Position numbers and translations under genes: made by a program
Shown: positions 1-10,500 of the stretch, piece by piece
Numbering within the stretch: the first letter of the stretch is position 1
Layout: each line of letters starts with the position of its first letter
DNA from: Primula veris
Taxonomy: Eukaryota > Streptophyta > Magnoliopsida > Ericales > Primulaceae
Assembly: GCA_963682055.1 (NCBI GenBank)
Contig: OY821746.1
Location: 9,697,992 to 9,761,991 of the forward strand
Length of the DNA stretch: 64,000 bases
Direction of reading: 5' to 3'
The notes under the pieces: generated by a model
Told to the model about the DNA's origin: nothing
Seen by the model: the letters and a program-made list of their open reading frames with translations, nothing else
The model's database searches: none

Positions 1-723
1 ATTGAAAAAACCGTTAATTTTTTTTTTTTTGGTTCTTCTTCCGGACCAAACTTGACCCCCCTTGCACATAGAAGCGTCCGCCTCTGACTGTGAATATAGT
101 TTTTTCCCATGTTAGCTCCTGCTTCTATGTTGACGCTAGCCTTTTAAGGCTCTGTTGGATGATAGGTAGTACGTAGTATATAAGATGACGATTGATATTG
201 GTTTAAGGGGTACGGATTATATTTATTGTTTATGGCGATGGTGCTTTTGTGTGAAACAAGCTTAGATTTCATGTACATTGCTAGTGAAAAAATTCCTGGT
301 GCCTAAATGAGAATCCTGGACTATGGGCAAGATGGTCACATTTTACATCTCAACAAGTAGGTTATTAAAATCGAAAATAAAGAAAATGTTAAAACTTTTT
401 GAGTTTCTCATCTTGTTTTCTTTCTATTCGAAAAATCCGTCATTTTAAATGTTAAATCTTTCTGATATTTTTACTTTTTGTATATTTTAGTTTTAGTTAC
501 ACTGTTTGTCGTTTGAAATACTAATCACTTAAACGTTTCTATTCAAAACTCTATCTTAACATGAACGTGCGATGTCTTTCTGCACTGGCCCACATCTAAT
601 TTTGATGGCTTTGGATGCTCTTAATTCAGTCAATTGCTTTGTAGTTTTTTAAATGTACTTACTGGGTAAGTTAATTTGCAAAGCCACCTATACGCTTAAT
701 TTGGAGTTATATGCACTTTGCAG
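1..723. other. Upstream intron or 5' non-coding part of the IBR5-like gene
   Basis: This stretch is T-rich and shows no convincing exon in any frame. It ends in a clear 3' splice site (TTTGCAG at 717-723) that opens the first recognisable phosphatase exon, so at least its right part is an intron. The N-terminal exons of the gene must lie further left, outside the window. Confidence 0.6.
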
Positions 724-1753
724 ATCAATGTGAGAAGGATGGGGCACGTGTTCTTGTCCATTGCATGACCGGAAAAAGCAGGCAAGTTTCCTCAACAAAC
801 TCCAGTATTTTGTATCAGCTCTTACATGTTTTATGACAATATACATGATGAATATAAATTTGACAGGTCACCCGCTGTTGACTGTCAAATTATCAAATAC
901 AATCAATTTATGACTGAATGTTCTATCTTTCTCTCTTTTGACAGGTCACCCGCTGTTGTTATAGCATACTTGATGAAGAACAAAGGGTGGAAACTTGCAC
1001 AAAGTTACCAGTGGGTGAAAGAGCGAAGACCATCTGTGGAATTAGCACCAGGTATTTATCAAAATCCTATATGCTTTACTTAGACTAGCTGTTCTTTTTG
1101 TCTGACATATGTCTTTTAAGTAAATCAATACTTGTTTAACAACGAAAAAAAACTAATTCGAGTTTGTTTTAGTCATCAGTAGGTTCCTTACACCACCATA
1201 TTGGGTGCTTGAGTTTATCTTTCTTGGAGCATATGAATGGTATAATTTTTATGGAATGGATTATGGATGCAGCTTCAAAACTCAACTATTAACCATTTAG
1301 CAATTATACCTATCTCGAAGAAAAAAATCTGATATACTTGCAGGAATATGTGATGTTACCGTGTTGAGCAAAATAATATACCAAGAGTCCGAAACAAAAA
1401 ATATTGTTTTCTAAGCTAGCTGCCTTCTACTTGTTTTCACTTTCCATACGTTCTCATATATATATAATTTTTTTTTTCCATGTACAGGTATGTATGAGCA
1501 ATTACAGGAGTATGAGAAGGTGATATTCGGTTCAAATGAAAATTCCAGCTCTGTGATGCCAGTTTCTCAGGCATCTTTCAGTTTTGGATTTCCATCGTCT
1601 AATGACCCCACTCCAGTCTCCGCGTTCAATAATCTGAATTCCCCCTCTATTTTTGCTCAACCAGCTGATGTGCCACCCTGTGAGTTTACTTTTGGAGCAG
1701 GAAACCCGTCATCAAATCAAAATGCTAATGATGTTTCTATGGGTGGTTCCTGA
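724..1753 (+). CDS. IBR5: IBR5-like dual-specificity protein phosphatase, last three exons (partial)
   Basis: The exons are 724-781, 945-1051 and 1488-1753, with matching phases (2, 1, then stop TGA). The product is the C-terminal half of a plant dual-specificity phosphatase: QCEKDGARVLV, then the P-loop HCMTGKSR with the catalytic Cys and Arg of HCX5R, then SPAVVIAYLMKNKGW, and the helix SYQWVKERRPS. The tail has the FGFP and FTFGA motifs and ends DVSMGGS, as I recall for Arabidopsis INDOLE-3-BUTYRIC ACID RESPONSE 5, a MAP-kinase phosphatase in auxin and ABA responses. The N-terminal zinc-ribbon-like part and the first half of the phosphatase fold are outside the window. The first intron here starts GCAAGT (GC-AG class) and the second exon has a duplicated acceptor (see findings). 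No frame break is seen, so the gene looks functional. The symbol is by similarity only. Confidence 0.88.
782..944 (+). other. GC-AG intron with two copies of its 3' splice site
   Basis: The exon ends AAAAGCAG and the intron begins GCAAGT, the usual donor context of GC-AG introns. Only this junction restores the KSR-SPAV reading of the phosphatase P-loop. A 22-nt block TTTGACAGGTCACCCGCTGT+TG occurs at 859-880 and again at 937-958. Each copy contains an acceptor CAG, at 864-866 and 942-944. The offset is 78 nt, a multiple of three, and the 78 nt carry no stop in the exon frame. Confidence 0.8.
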
Positions 1754-1909
1754 CTTCATCTTTTTTCATAAAATTTGTTTTCCGGTGCGAATCATCCGAT
1801 CAGAAGCTAGTGGGGGTTCCAACTTAGATGGGTTTTTAATCAGTTTTTTTTTTTTGTTGTAAAGTGAAAACAAGATCTCTTAGATTCCTATTTGTGATCT
1901 GTGACAAAA

Positions 1910-1915
1910 AATAAA
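1910..1915 (+). terminator. Candidate poly(A) signal of the IBR5-like gene
   Basis: AATAAA lies 157 nt after the stop codon in a T-rich 3' flank, in the usual position for a plant near-upstream element. It is a motif-only call. Confidence 0.4.
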
Positions 1916-2775
1916 TTTTGTTTTTTTTATTGAAATATTGTGGAATTGATGGAATTTTCTTATTTTTTATTGGCGTGTTTTCATTCTTATATGGTTTGAT
2001 TGCTATTCATTCGATTGAATGAGGGTGGTGATCTGAGATTGCTATGGAGAACGGTAGATGTGGCTTGTGGGTTAAGGTTTGAGTTTTTCTTTTGTCTAGT
2101 CCATGAATTGAACGGTACAACGTCCGTTGCCAAAAAATCTTATTAATTTTTTTATTTATTTATAAATTTTGATTAATATTTATATCTAGGGTAGTTTCCA
2201 CTAGAGTTTATATTTTTATTGTGCTTGTAATATATATTTAATTTATCAAAAACTATTTTGTATAATATATAATAAAAATAGAAAAAGTAAATTAGTTATT
2301 GAAAAAGTATCATCTAACCCTAAATTTTCTAATCTAACGGTGATCAATTTAACTGAACAATGTCCGGTCTAAAAGCCAACGGGACAAAATGGGGACCTTA
2401 AGATTCTCGGTTCATGTTTTGGTCTTATTCATTATTCCGGAATTGTGGTACCAGGAAAAAGGAAACGGTAACAAATATATTTTTATTGTTTAATTCGATT
2501 TTGAATTTCTAGAAAGCTCCGTTGTCTTTTTGATGTGTTAAATTTGATTTTGAAACGATCGACCAGTTAAACCAAATAGAACCAGATCACCAAGCCAATC
2601 AAATGAATGGAATCGATTCTCGATATACGAATTTTGGTTCGGTCTTGACATTTAGTTTCACTCAACTAACCAAACCGAACGATTGATTGGCTTACTCCCA
2701 TATCCCAAATTCTAGTAACTACCTTCTGATGTGTCTGTGGAATGAATGTGTAATTCAACCAAAACGACTAGTGTT
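1916..2775. other. Intergenic, no gene seen
   Basis: AT-rich sequence with short T and A runs. A stretch at 2550-2690 has the AACCGAAC/GGTTCGGT word mix common in decayed hAT termini, but no bounded element could be drawn. Confidence 0.5.
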
Positions 2776-3105
2776 TAGAGTTGCAAATGAAACGAGCATC
2801 AGTTCATGCTTGGCTCCCTTACCTTGACTTCTTTTAACATTTTGTTCGAACTTGACTCGTTTAAAGATGAGCTCGATCTTAGCCTGTTCACGAGCCTAGT
2901 CGAACACATTTACTGACACATTTAAATTGTTTTGCTTAAAAAGATCTTTTTTAGTTGCTAAAATCTAAGATAATTAATGAAACAAATTATAAGTATTGAG
3001 AGTTTTAATATAAACTGATTTAGTCTTTATAAAAACAATGTTATCATATAAAATGAAGAACATATATCGATAATAAAAATTATATTTTATAAAATTTACA
3101 TATGA

Positions 3106-3137
<32 letters not shown>

Positions 3138-3284
3138 GTAAAATATATATTAAAATAATTAAACATGAGTCCTATAGTTTTGTTCAGGCTCGGTCATTAG
3201 TAAAAAATTGAACATAAGCCGAGAATTTCACGAAACGGCACGAGCTTCTTTATAAACGACTCAGTTCATTTGTGATCATGTTAA
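2776..3284. mobile_element. Degenerate hAT-like non-autonomous element
   Basis: The left end reads AGAGTTGCAAATGAAACGAG. The right end, reverse-complemented, reads CATGATCACAAATGAACTGA, giving imperfect inverted ends around a body rich in CGAGC/GCTCG words such as GAGCTCGATC and CACGAGCCTAG. This composition is typical of plant hAT-derived elements. No clean target duplication remains, so the edges are approximate. An (AT)n run at 3103-3139 lies inside. Confidence 0.4.
3103..3139. repeat. (TA)n microsatellite with short TACA units
   Basis: Pure alternating TA of about 25 nt, preceded by ATACATACATACATA. Confidence 0.9.
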
Positions 3285-3537
3285 GATGATAAAATTATAA
3301 CTTTCACAGGCGCATGTAAATCATGTTAACAGAATTATGTATCACGTCAAAATAAGTAAAATATTTGCTTCAAAATGATATAAAAGTTATACACGTACGG
3401 TGTTTACTTGCAAGGAAACATGCAAAACAATTAAAACTCAACACCAATGACCACATTATCATCATTAACATAATGAAAACATTAAAGCCAAGTTCACATT
3501 GACGGTTTTATTTGATAAACAGATATGTCAATGATGA

Positions 3538-3759
3538 TTACAACCATCGCAATAAATCCCCTCGACAGCGGAGGATTTTTTCACACCCGGGATGCCAAGG
3601 GTTAGCTGATTTCGGATGCAACGAGGTACCGGGTCTATGCCAAATGTGATTGCGCCCCAAAGCCCCATATCCAATTTGCCTAATTGCCGTACTTGCCATA
3701 GGCGCGCACAAAAGCAGAAACGCAAGAAATACAATCAAAGTTCCGTTTTCCGCAGCCAT
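3538..3759 (-). CDS. RALF-like secreted peptide (73 aa), first cysteine pair absent
   Basis: This is a single-exon ORF. ATG at 3759 is followed by a signal peptide with hydrophobic core LIVFLAFLLLCAPMASTA (about residues 8-25). The mature part starts IRQIGYGALGRNHI, which corresponds to the YISY-like start of rapid alkalinization factor peptides, and ends SANPWHPGCEKILRCRG, the conserved NPY/W..GC...RC block. RALFs are apoplastic ligands of CrRLK1L receptor kinases. No RRxL S1P cleavage site is visible, as in the short RALF-like clades. The usual first disulfide pair is missing: the expected Cys after the YGAL block is replaced by Trp (IWH) and no Cys appears before GCEK. A six-residue extension DLLRWL follows the usual end. 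It could be a diverged functional peptide or a recent loss. Confidence 0.72.
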   Translation of the reverse strand: MAAENGTLIVFLAFLLLCAPMASTAIRQIGYGALGRNHIWHRPGTSLHPKSANPWHPGCEKILRCRGDLLRWL

Positions 3760-4250
3760 TGTCGATACCCAAACGTCTCTTCCAACACCTCCTTTTTTGT
3801 TGTTTAGTTAGGAAGGTGATGGTTTGATGTGAATATGGGGATTTAGATACTCATATTGAGAGTACACTTATAGTAAAAAGACATTCTAAATTTAGTTTTA
3901 ACAGTGAATTACTTGCACATGAATTATTGATTTTTCCTGTACATCATCAAGTTGTACTTATGACTAGATGAGTTCGAGAAACTATTTTGAATATATTTGC
4001 TAATTTTATGAAAAGTGCTTGATTTAAAATAGTCATTTTCCACGAGAAAATGGGTTGTCATCCTAGAGGACTCCTTGCATTTTAGTATTTCATGTCTATT
4101 TTATAAACAAAAGGAAACTCTGGTTAACTTCAAATATTAAATGCCTAGTTATGTAGCGTTATATTATTTTTCAAGCATGACCGAACAACGGGAAATGTGT
4201 ATATAAATTGTGAGTTAATCCATGGAAACAAAAGTTTAAATAATCATTGG
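3760..4250. other. Intergenic, no gene seen
   Basis: AT-rich sequence between the RALF-like gene, whose 5' side is here, and the poly(A) end of the LINE. No ORF or repeat boundary is supported. Confidence 0.5.
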
Positions 4251-4528
4251 TTTTTTTTTAAAGAGGTATAAACACCTACATGTATATAGATAACCATGTA
4301 AGTACACCACTAGGAAGGGAACAACGGACCAACCCCTTCGAATATAAACAAAAATACATCAAGTTTGAGATAATGAAAAGTACAGGAAAAAAAGAAAATA
4401 AATAACTAGCAATAAACTATACATCAGGTCTTAATATGGGGAGTACTGTCAATATACCGCTAATGCCATTTGATAAATGATAAATACCGTCTATGAGAGA
4501 AAGTCTGTGAAGCAAGATGAGCACACAC

Positions 4529-5002
4529 TCAATTGGCCATAAAATCAGTTGCCTGATTCGCCTCTCTAAATATGTGCCGAACCAATATATCGTGTAAAGA
4601 GCACAACTGGCATATACGCGAGATAGTGTAGCTATGATCCCAAGGACCAAGAGTCGTCGAAGAAATCCAAGACGATACTGTCGTCGAATCTGTCTCCACC
4701 TCAAAATGCTGAAAACCCAAAGAGATCGCTAGCTGAATGCCTAACAGGATCGCCTGGAGCTCTGCGTATATGATCGGTTTCTCTCCTAAAATCTCGCCAA
4801 AGGCCCCCAAAATAATTCCCTCGTGATCTCGTAGAATGCCTCCTGCTGCTGAAAGCCCTGGGTTTCCTTTTGAGCACCCATCAACATTTAGCTTGAACCT
4901 CCCTGGCGTGGGTCTGATCCAAGAAACTAAACGAATGGGACGAACTCTATGAGAAATAACCCGGAGGGTGGACACAAAACTCATGTCCGTGTCTCCTCTC
5001 AC
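4529..5002 (-). CDS. LINE RNase H domain
   Basis: The motifs are FKLNVDGCSKGNPG (catalytic Asp), GGILRDHEG, YAELQAILLGI (catalytic Glu) and FEVETDSTTV (catalytic Asp), then HIFREANQATD, the usual C-terminal RNase H helix of plant LINEs (R..N..AD). The domain removes RNA from RNA-DNA hybrids during reverse transcription. It is open across the whole domain, but the upstream reading frame is broken. Confidence 0.85.
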   Translation of the reverse strand: MRGDTDMSFVSTLRVISHRVRPIRLVSWIRPTPGRFKLNVDGCSKGNPGLSAAGGILRDHEGIILGAFGEILGEKPIIYAELQAILLGIQLAISLGFQHFEVETDSTTVSSWISSTTLGPWDHSYTISRICQLCSLHDILVRHIFREANQATDFMAN

Positions 5003-5196
5003 CTGCGTGGACGGAAACCGACCGCAACGCCTAGAAGCTGTAGGTCAGATATGATCCTCGAAATTACTGACTCGTATCAATATTCATCTCAGGCCTCGGT
5101 GCCGAATCTGTGGGCGTTACGCGCCTTCCAAACATGCCACAAAATGTAGCAGGCTGTTAGAACACGCACATGACCGATGGAGGAACCCTCACAATG

Positions 5197-5928
5197 TCAC
5201 TGACGAAATATCTCGATAATCGTATAGATCTGCTGGTGTCGAATACCAAATAAAGACCTGAAGTGCTGCCAAACTTGTGCCGTCAAGGGACAATCGATGA
5301 AGAGATGTCTAAGGGTCTCGCACGATGACCGACAAGTGTAGCGTGAGGCGAACTGGATGTGTAGACGTCTCTTATGAAGCGCATCGTCTGTAGCCAAGAA
5401 ACCTCGAAGCAAACGCCAAAGAAAGAATGAAACCTGTCGTGGAATTGGTCGTTGTCATATATACGAAAAAACCCGATCGGCCTCCCCTCGCTGACGAAAT
5501 ATACCCCAAGCCGATCGCATCGAAAACTCCCCATCAACTGACAGACTCCACCTCATCCTATCTATACCAACCCCATCAATGGGCACCTGAATAATCTGAT
5601 CGACTATCCATGTAGGCAACATGAAGGACTCGAGACGACCCCGATCCCATTATCTCTCGATCCAAAAAGAAGCAACCATCTCATTATCAGGCACCCCAAA
5701 GTTGTGGACAACAAGGGGAGTATCACTCAACCAATTGTCGTACCAAAAACTCACCTCTCCTGATCGAATATGCCAACGAATAAACGGCTCTACAGAATCC
5801 CTAATCTGACCCATGTGAATCCAGAGGGGTGAAGCCGGATATCTAAAGACAACACATGTCGGATGAGTGGATTTGGAGTATTTTGCGGTCATGTACTGAG
5901 CCCAAAGTGAATGCTGCTCGTGAACCAT
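5197..5928 (-). pseudogene. LINE connector and zf-RVT region (two frames)
   Basis: 5928-5650 gives LWAQYMTAKY, SPLWIHMGQIRD and VSFWYDNWL, the W.DNW motif found between RT and zinc finger in plant LINEs. 5412-5197 gives CRSSCETLRHLFIDCPLTAQ, the zf-RVT pattern C..C...E...HLF..CP followed by VWQHF. The two pieces are in different frames, with disrupted sequence between them. Confidence 0.75.
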
Positions 5929-6980
5929 ATCTTGGCCTCACAGGCCGAGACAAAATCTGATAATGAACGGATACCCAATCCGCCTTCCTCAACAAGAAAG
6001 CAAACTGCAGCCCATTGGCACCAATGAATCTTCTTGTGGGTGGCTGAATTACCCCACAAGAAATGAGTAAACAATTTCTCAATCTGTGCCAGCACCGCCT
6101 TTGGCGGTCTAAGAACGTGAAACATATGGATAGGCATAGACCTGAGAACGTGCCTAATAAGGGTCAACTTCCCACCAAAATTTAGGATGCGGTTAGCCCA
6201 GCTCGAAATACAAACTCGAATCCTACTAATAAGCTCATCAAAATATACTATCCTACAGGCTCCAAGAAAAATCGGACAACCAAGATAAATAAACGGAAGC
6301 TCTCCTCTCTGAAAACCCGTCACTGTATCTACTATGGTCGCCCGTGACTCCACTGAAGATCGGCCAAGATAAAATCTACTCTTGGCCTGACTAATTAGCT
6401 GACCAGACACCAACTCATAATGATGAATAAAATTAGAGATCTTTCCCATACTCGGGGCACTAGCATTCACAAAGATGATGGTGTCATCCGCAAAACTCAA
6501 ATGAGAAATAACCATATCGACCCCATCCATGTAACACAACGAAGGATACTCTAGATATAAACGATCTAACCCTCTCGAAAGATACTCAGTAGCTATAATA
6601 AAAAGGGCAGGAGAGAGAGGGTCCCCTTGTCGGAGACCTCCCTGAGATGGAAAAAACCCATGAACATCTCCGTTCACCATAACGGAGAACCAAGTACCGA
6701 ATATCGCCCTCTCAATCAATGAAATCCACTGCTCGAAAAAACCAAAAGCACGAAGCATCTTCAGAATAAAAGACCTGGACATGCGGTCATAAGTTTTTGA
6801 CATATCAAACTTCATGATCACATTCCTACCCCTAACATCACGATTCAAGCTATGAACCAACTCCTGGGCCAATAAAATGCCATCATGAATCACCCGGCCA
6901 CGGACGAAACCACTCTGACAAGGAAAGATAATGCGGGGTAAAATAGTCGACAACCGAATAACAAGAATCTTGTTGCTCAC
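5889..6980 (-). CDS. LINE reverse transcriptase domain
   Basis: A 363-codon open stretch. The RT blocks are in order: QSGFVRGRVIHDGILLAQE, MKFDMSKTYDRM (first catalytic Asp; AYD has become TYD), GLRQGDPLSPALF, FADDTIIF (the catalytic Asp pair), GQLISQAKSRF, YLGCPIF, and the thumb WANRILNFGGKLTLIRHV with HFLWG. The catalytic residues are intact. The N-terminal part of RT, around 7213-6977, is in another frame. Confidence 0.88.
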   Translation of the reverse strand: MSNKILVIRLSTILPRIIFPCQSGFVRGRVIHDGILLAQELVHSLNRDVRGRNVIMKFDMSKTYDRMSRSFILKMLRAFGFFEQWISLIERAIFGTWFSVMVNGDVHGFFPSQGGLRQGDPLSPALFIIATEYLSRGLDRLYLEYPSLCYMDGVDMVISHLSFADDTIIFVNASAPSMGKISNFIHHYELVSGQLISQAKSRFYLGRSSVESRATIVDTVTGFQRGELPFIYLGCPIFLGACRIVYFDELISRIRVCISSWANRILNFGGKLTLIRHVLRSMPIHMFHVLRPPKAVLAQIEKLFTHFLWGNSATHKKIHWCQWAAVCFLVEEGGLGIRSLSDFVSACEAKIWFTSSIHFGLST

Positions 6981-7502
6981 GTTGCGAAGACCGATAGGTC
7001 TAAAATCTGCTCAAGAAGAAGTGGAGTCCTTCTTGGGATGTAAAACCACATAAGTACTCGAGAAACCCATCGGCATACGATTACCACGAAAATAATCCAA
7101 AACCGCCTCGAACAGATCACTTGCTGCAATATCCCAACAAGCTCGATAAAACTGGCTACAAAATCTGTCCGGACCTGTTGCACTGTCCTAATCAATCGAA
7201 AAAACCGCCTCATGTACCTCTTATAGAGTAGGCTCTATACACAGAGCGTCACTATCCATCTCATAAATCTCCCTCGGAATACTACTGAAATCTCCTAAGG
7301 ATACCTGCCCCTGTCCTGAGGCAAACAACTCCTCAAAATACGGAACCGCAAACTCCCCTAACCCTTCTGGTGAAGTGATCCAGTCCTCCGAATCTCCCTC
7401 TCTAATACGATGCACCGTCAACATATGCCGTCGTTTCCGAACTAAAGCATGAAAGTAGCGTGTATTGGCATCCCCCTCTCGGAGCCAACGAACCCTAGAC
7501 TG

Positions 7503-8518
7503 CTACCGCATAAAACTTTCCTCCGTGATAAGGATCCTCTGGAGATGAGCCCTAGCCTCATGTAGCGCCACTCGGTCCTCTACTTTCTGTCTCGTGTCAT
7601 ATCTCTCCTCCAACTCGCGAACTCTCTCTTCCGCCTCCCTCACCCCTCGAAAAACGTTACCGAACACCTCCCAATTCCAAACACGAAGACTACGCCTCAG
7701 GTGTTTCAGCTTTCCATGGAAAGCCTCTATTCCTATGAGGTAGAAAGGTTGGGACCAGTTCTCACGAACCAAGTCTAAAAAAGCAGGATGTCTCGTCCTG
7801 GCATGAAGAAACTTGAACCGTGACCTTGCTCTAGGAGAGCCAGGATCAAAACTAAAGAGCATAGCACTGTGGTCTGAACCGGCACGCCCCAAGTGGGACT
7901 AAAAGCACCAAAAAGGGAGCCCCACTGGGAGTTCACGACCACTCTGTCTAAACGGCGCCAAGTGGAACCGTTTGTCCAAGTGTAAGGGCTGCCAATAAAT
8001 CCAGCATCCTCCAAACCGCATGCTAACATGGCGTCGTTAAACGAATCTACACTAGCATGACGGGCTGGTCTACCCTGAGAAATCTCAGCATGATCCTGGA
8101 CAACATTGAAATCGCCCCTAATGGCCCAGGAAACACCCTCAGCATGGTGTGAGAAATCGACCAGGTTGTCCCATAGAGACTCACGACTCTCATGATAACA
8201 ACTAGCATATACATATGAGATATAAAATGGATCAGACACTGAAGAGTGTCTAACACTACAATGTATCACTTGCCTATGCTCGCTAACAATCTCTACATCG
8301 TAAGGGTCAGACCAAAATAGCCAAATCTGTCCAGAGATACAAGAAAAATAATGATTGAATCCCAAGAAAACACGCAAGGGGTCCAAATCATCGATATCCA
8401 AGAAAGGCTCCATAATACAAACTAACGATAATTTATGGTCACTAATAAGTTGCTTTAGCCGAAGCCTAGCAATCTCCTTCCTAACCCCTCTAATATTCCA
8501 AATAAGTGTGGATATCAT
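7503..8518 (-). pseudogene. LINE ORF2 AP-like endonuclease (one frameshift)
   Basis: 8518 starts ISTLIWNIRGV. The catalytic landmarks follow: N in WNIRG, E in CIMEP, GDFNVV (Asp and Asn), YTWTN and RRLDRVVVN. The last motif GRAGSDHSAML (SDH, catalytic His) is only found in the overlapping frame 7892-7503, so a frameshift lies at about 7870-7900. The stretch from 7503 to 7220 continues the linker before RT. Confidence 0.8.
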
Positions 8519-8843
8519 CTAAGAACAGGGGGAAGTAATATAAGTGTGTGTATCTGTCGCCTTCTTGCGAAGGGAAGATCTTGGGTGGTGACCTTGTAAC
8601 CCTTCGCTTTACGGTCGTCGGTGTAGAAAAGGGAAGGTGAGAAGGCCTGCCAGAACCAAAACGAGTACTACCACGACCTGGTCTCGACTGCTCATGTGCC
8701 GGTCTATACCCGTCGTCCTTCTGGACGTCCCGTAAAGAACTCTCGAACCCTGAATGGTACAACCGGTCTATATCAGACTCATGTTCAGAGATCCCATTCT
8801 CGTCGGAAACCACTGTAAAATGTCTCGGAGACGCCCCCGACTC

Positions 8844-9720
8844 TCACTCAGGGGACTCACTCGCAGCAACCCTTGATGGACTCCTGGTATACACTCTCGT
8901 CCTAATAGGGTTCGAAGGGTCCAAGCGATTATGCCTTTGGGCAGATAAGATGGAACCTTCACTCACATCATCCTGAGCTAGCACATCAAACGTTCTACTT
9001 AGCGAGATACCTTCATTCGGTGTCACGGCGTTAGGAGCATGCCAGACCCCGTCTTGAGGTGACTTGCGAGAACTTGTGGAAGTCCCTATTCTATTACAGT
9101 CCAAATCAACAAATAACTCGCTCGACAAACCTTGTTGCTTAGACCACAAACTCGAATTTCGACTCGGCTCTATGAGCATGTCAGTAACTCGATCCAATGT
9201 AACAATCAAGGGAGGAACACCCTCTATTTCCCTATGCTCTGAGTGAAATTGCTCACAAATGTCGTCCGTATGACAAAAAAGAGCACATGTCGAACAATAG
9301 TGGGGAACGTCTTCGTACTCTACCTTCTGGAAGTACTTACCTCTATGGTGTTTTACCCAAAATCCAGTGGTCCGAGGAAGAGTGACATCATACTCAACTT
9401 GAACCCTCTCTATAGGCCTCGACGAGTTAAAAGTAGCCTCATCGATTCGAATTGGAGTTCCTGCCTCCTTAGCAAAAGCGAATAAAATGGCCGGATTTGT
9501 GGCATGGTAAGTTCGTGGGGTAGGCAAAGTAATCCATCCAAGCACAATAGGCGATTCCTTATCTGGTTGGAAACTCGGGGTCCACTTAAAAATATTCATC
9601 ACACCAACTCCTAAGTACCACCTTTGTTTAGACTAGAGACGAGCATAATCCTCCGTATTGTCACAAAGTATCATAATGTGTCTATCGTCGACAATGTTTT
9701 TGGGAAAAAAACGCAACGAA
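8844..9720 (-). pseudogene. LINE ORF1 (DUF4283-like domain and zinc knuckle)
   Basis: 9600-8844 reads MNIFKWTPSFQPDKESP, IVLGWITLPTP, GTPIRIDEAT, then the knuckle YCSTCALFCHTDDIC (C..C....H....C-like). This is the gag-like ORF1 of plant LINEs that binds RNA. Reading further upstream in the same frame recovers FFPKNIVDDRHIMI and NTEDYARL, a TAG stop at about 9634-9636, then SKQRWYLGVG, so the domain once continued to at least 9720. Confidence 0.75.
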
Positions 9721-9886
9721 AAACCACTATTTGGCTGGAATTGCGCTAAAATCGCGCTATAGTGGGCCAAAAGCACAAAAAGCGTGAAATTCTGTACCAA
9801 AAGCGTAAATAGCGAGTTAGGAAATAAAAACAGCAGATCTAAATAATTAATATATACTGCATAATTTTTATAAAAATGTGTGCAGT

Positions 9887-10490
9887 CTAGATGGTTGACA
9901 CAGTGTTGTAATTTCTAGTAGACCCAAGTTCGAAACTCATCCCCAACAATTTTTTATAACAGATCCAATGGCTGTGGGAGTCAGAGTAACCTGACTTTTT
10001 TATAACAGATCCAATGGCTGTGGGAGTCAGAGTAACCTGACTCAGAGTCAGGTACAGAATGTCAAAAGTTTTAGGATGATGCTGGGTAGTAGAACTATTG
10101 TACAGGGACTTGTTTTTTGGATTGTAAGGTGTAGCTTTATGGTTAAGTAGTATATTGGCGTAAGAGTGTTTGGCGGTGTTAGGTTGGGTGTTGATTTGGT
10201 AAGTCCCAAACTGAATGGGCGGAGTCAAATTCGAAGGGGCTAACTGGGACAGATTTTGAGGGGCCTTTTTTAGAGCTTGGTTCGAGGCTAACTGGGACAA
10301 ATTTTAGGGGCCTTTTTGACAGCTTGGTTCGGGGCTGGGGCTGCATTATGAGCTAGGTTTGAGGCTGTTAAGGGTGTGGCAGCTGTTGGATTGGCAATGC
10401 CTAGCTTGTCGGTCTCCAGAATAGAATGGGATTCGGTCAGCGGAAGTTGGGTTGATTTTGAGCTTGGCGCACTAACTCACTTTTATGTTT
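9887..10490 (-). pseudogene. LINE ORF1 N-terminal remnant with internal tandem duplications
   Basis: 10300-9887 is open and contains LTPPIQFGTYQINTQPN and KHSYANILLNHK, a low-complexity Pro/Gln/Asn-rich N-terminus as in plant LINE ORF1 (a SYAxIL motif). Upstream, about 10460-10290, a second frame reads TQLPLTESHSILET and NQAVKKAPK. It repeats as NQALKKAPQ, so a block of about 65 bp with GCTAACTGGGACA is duplicated. A second direct duplication of about 48 bp (CAGATCCAATGGCTGTGGGA) sits at 9949-10045. The assignment to this LINE is by position and composition. Confidence 0.5.
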
Positions 10491-10500
10491 TCTTTGTTGT

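Larger units (their letters stand above)
4251..10500 (-). mobile_element. L1-type LINE with RNase H, nearly full length, decayed
   Basis: Read on the minus strand, the order is ORF1 N-terminus (about 10490-9630), ORF1 body with zinc knuckle (9602-8844), endonuclease (8518-7503), reverse transcriptase (6980-5889), connector and zf-RVT (5928-5197), RNase H (5002-4529), 3' UTR and a poly(A) tail seen as T9 at 4251-4259. This is the standard plant L1 order with the RNase H addition. Several frameshifts and stops separate the domains, so the copy cannot encode its proteins. About 6.2 kb is close to full length. No target duplication was found by eye, so the 5' edge near 10500 is uncertain. Confidence 0.88.
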
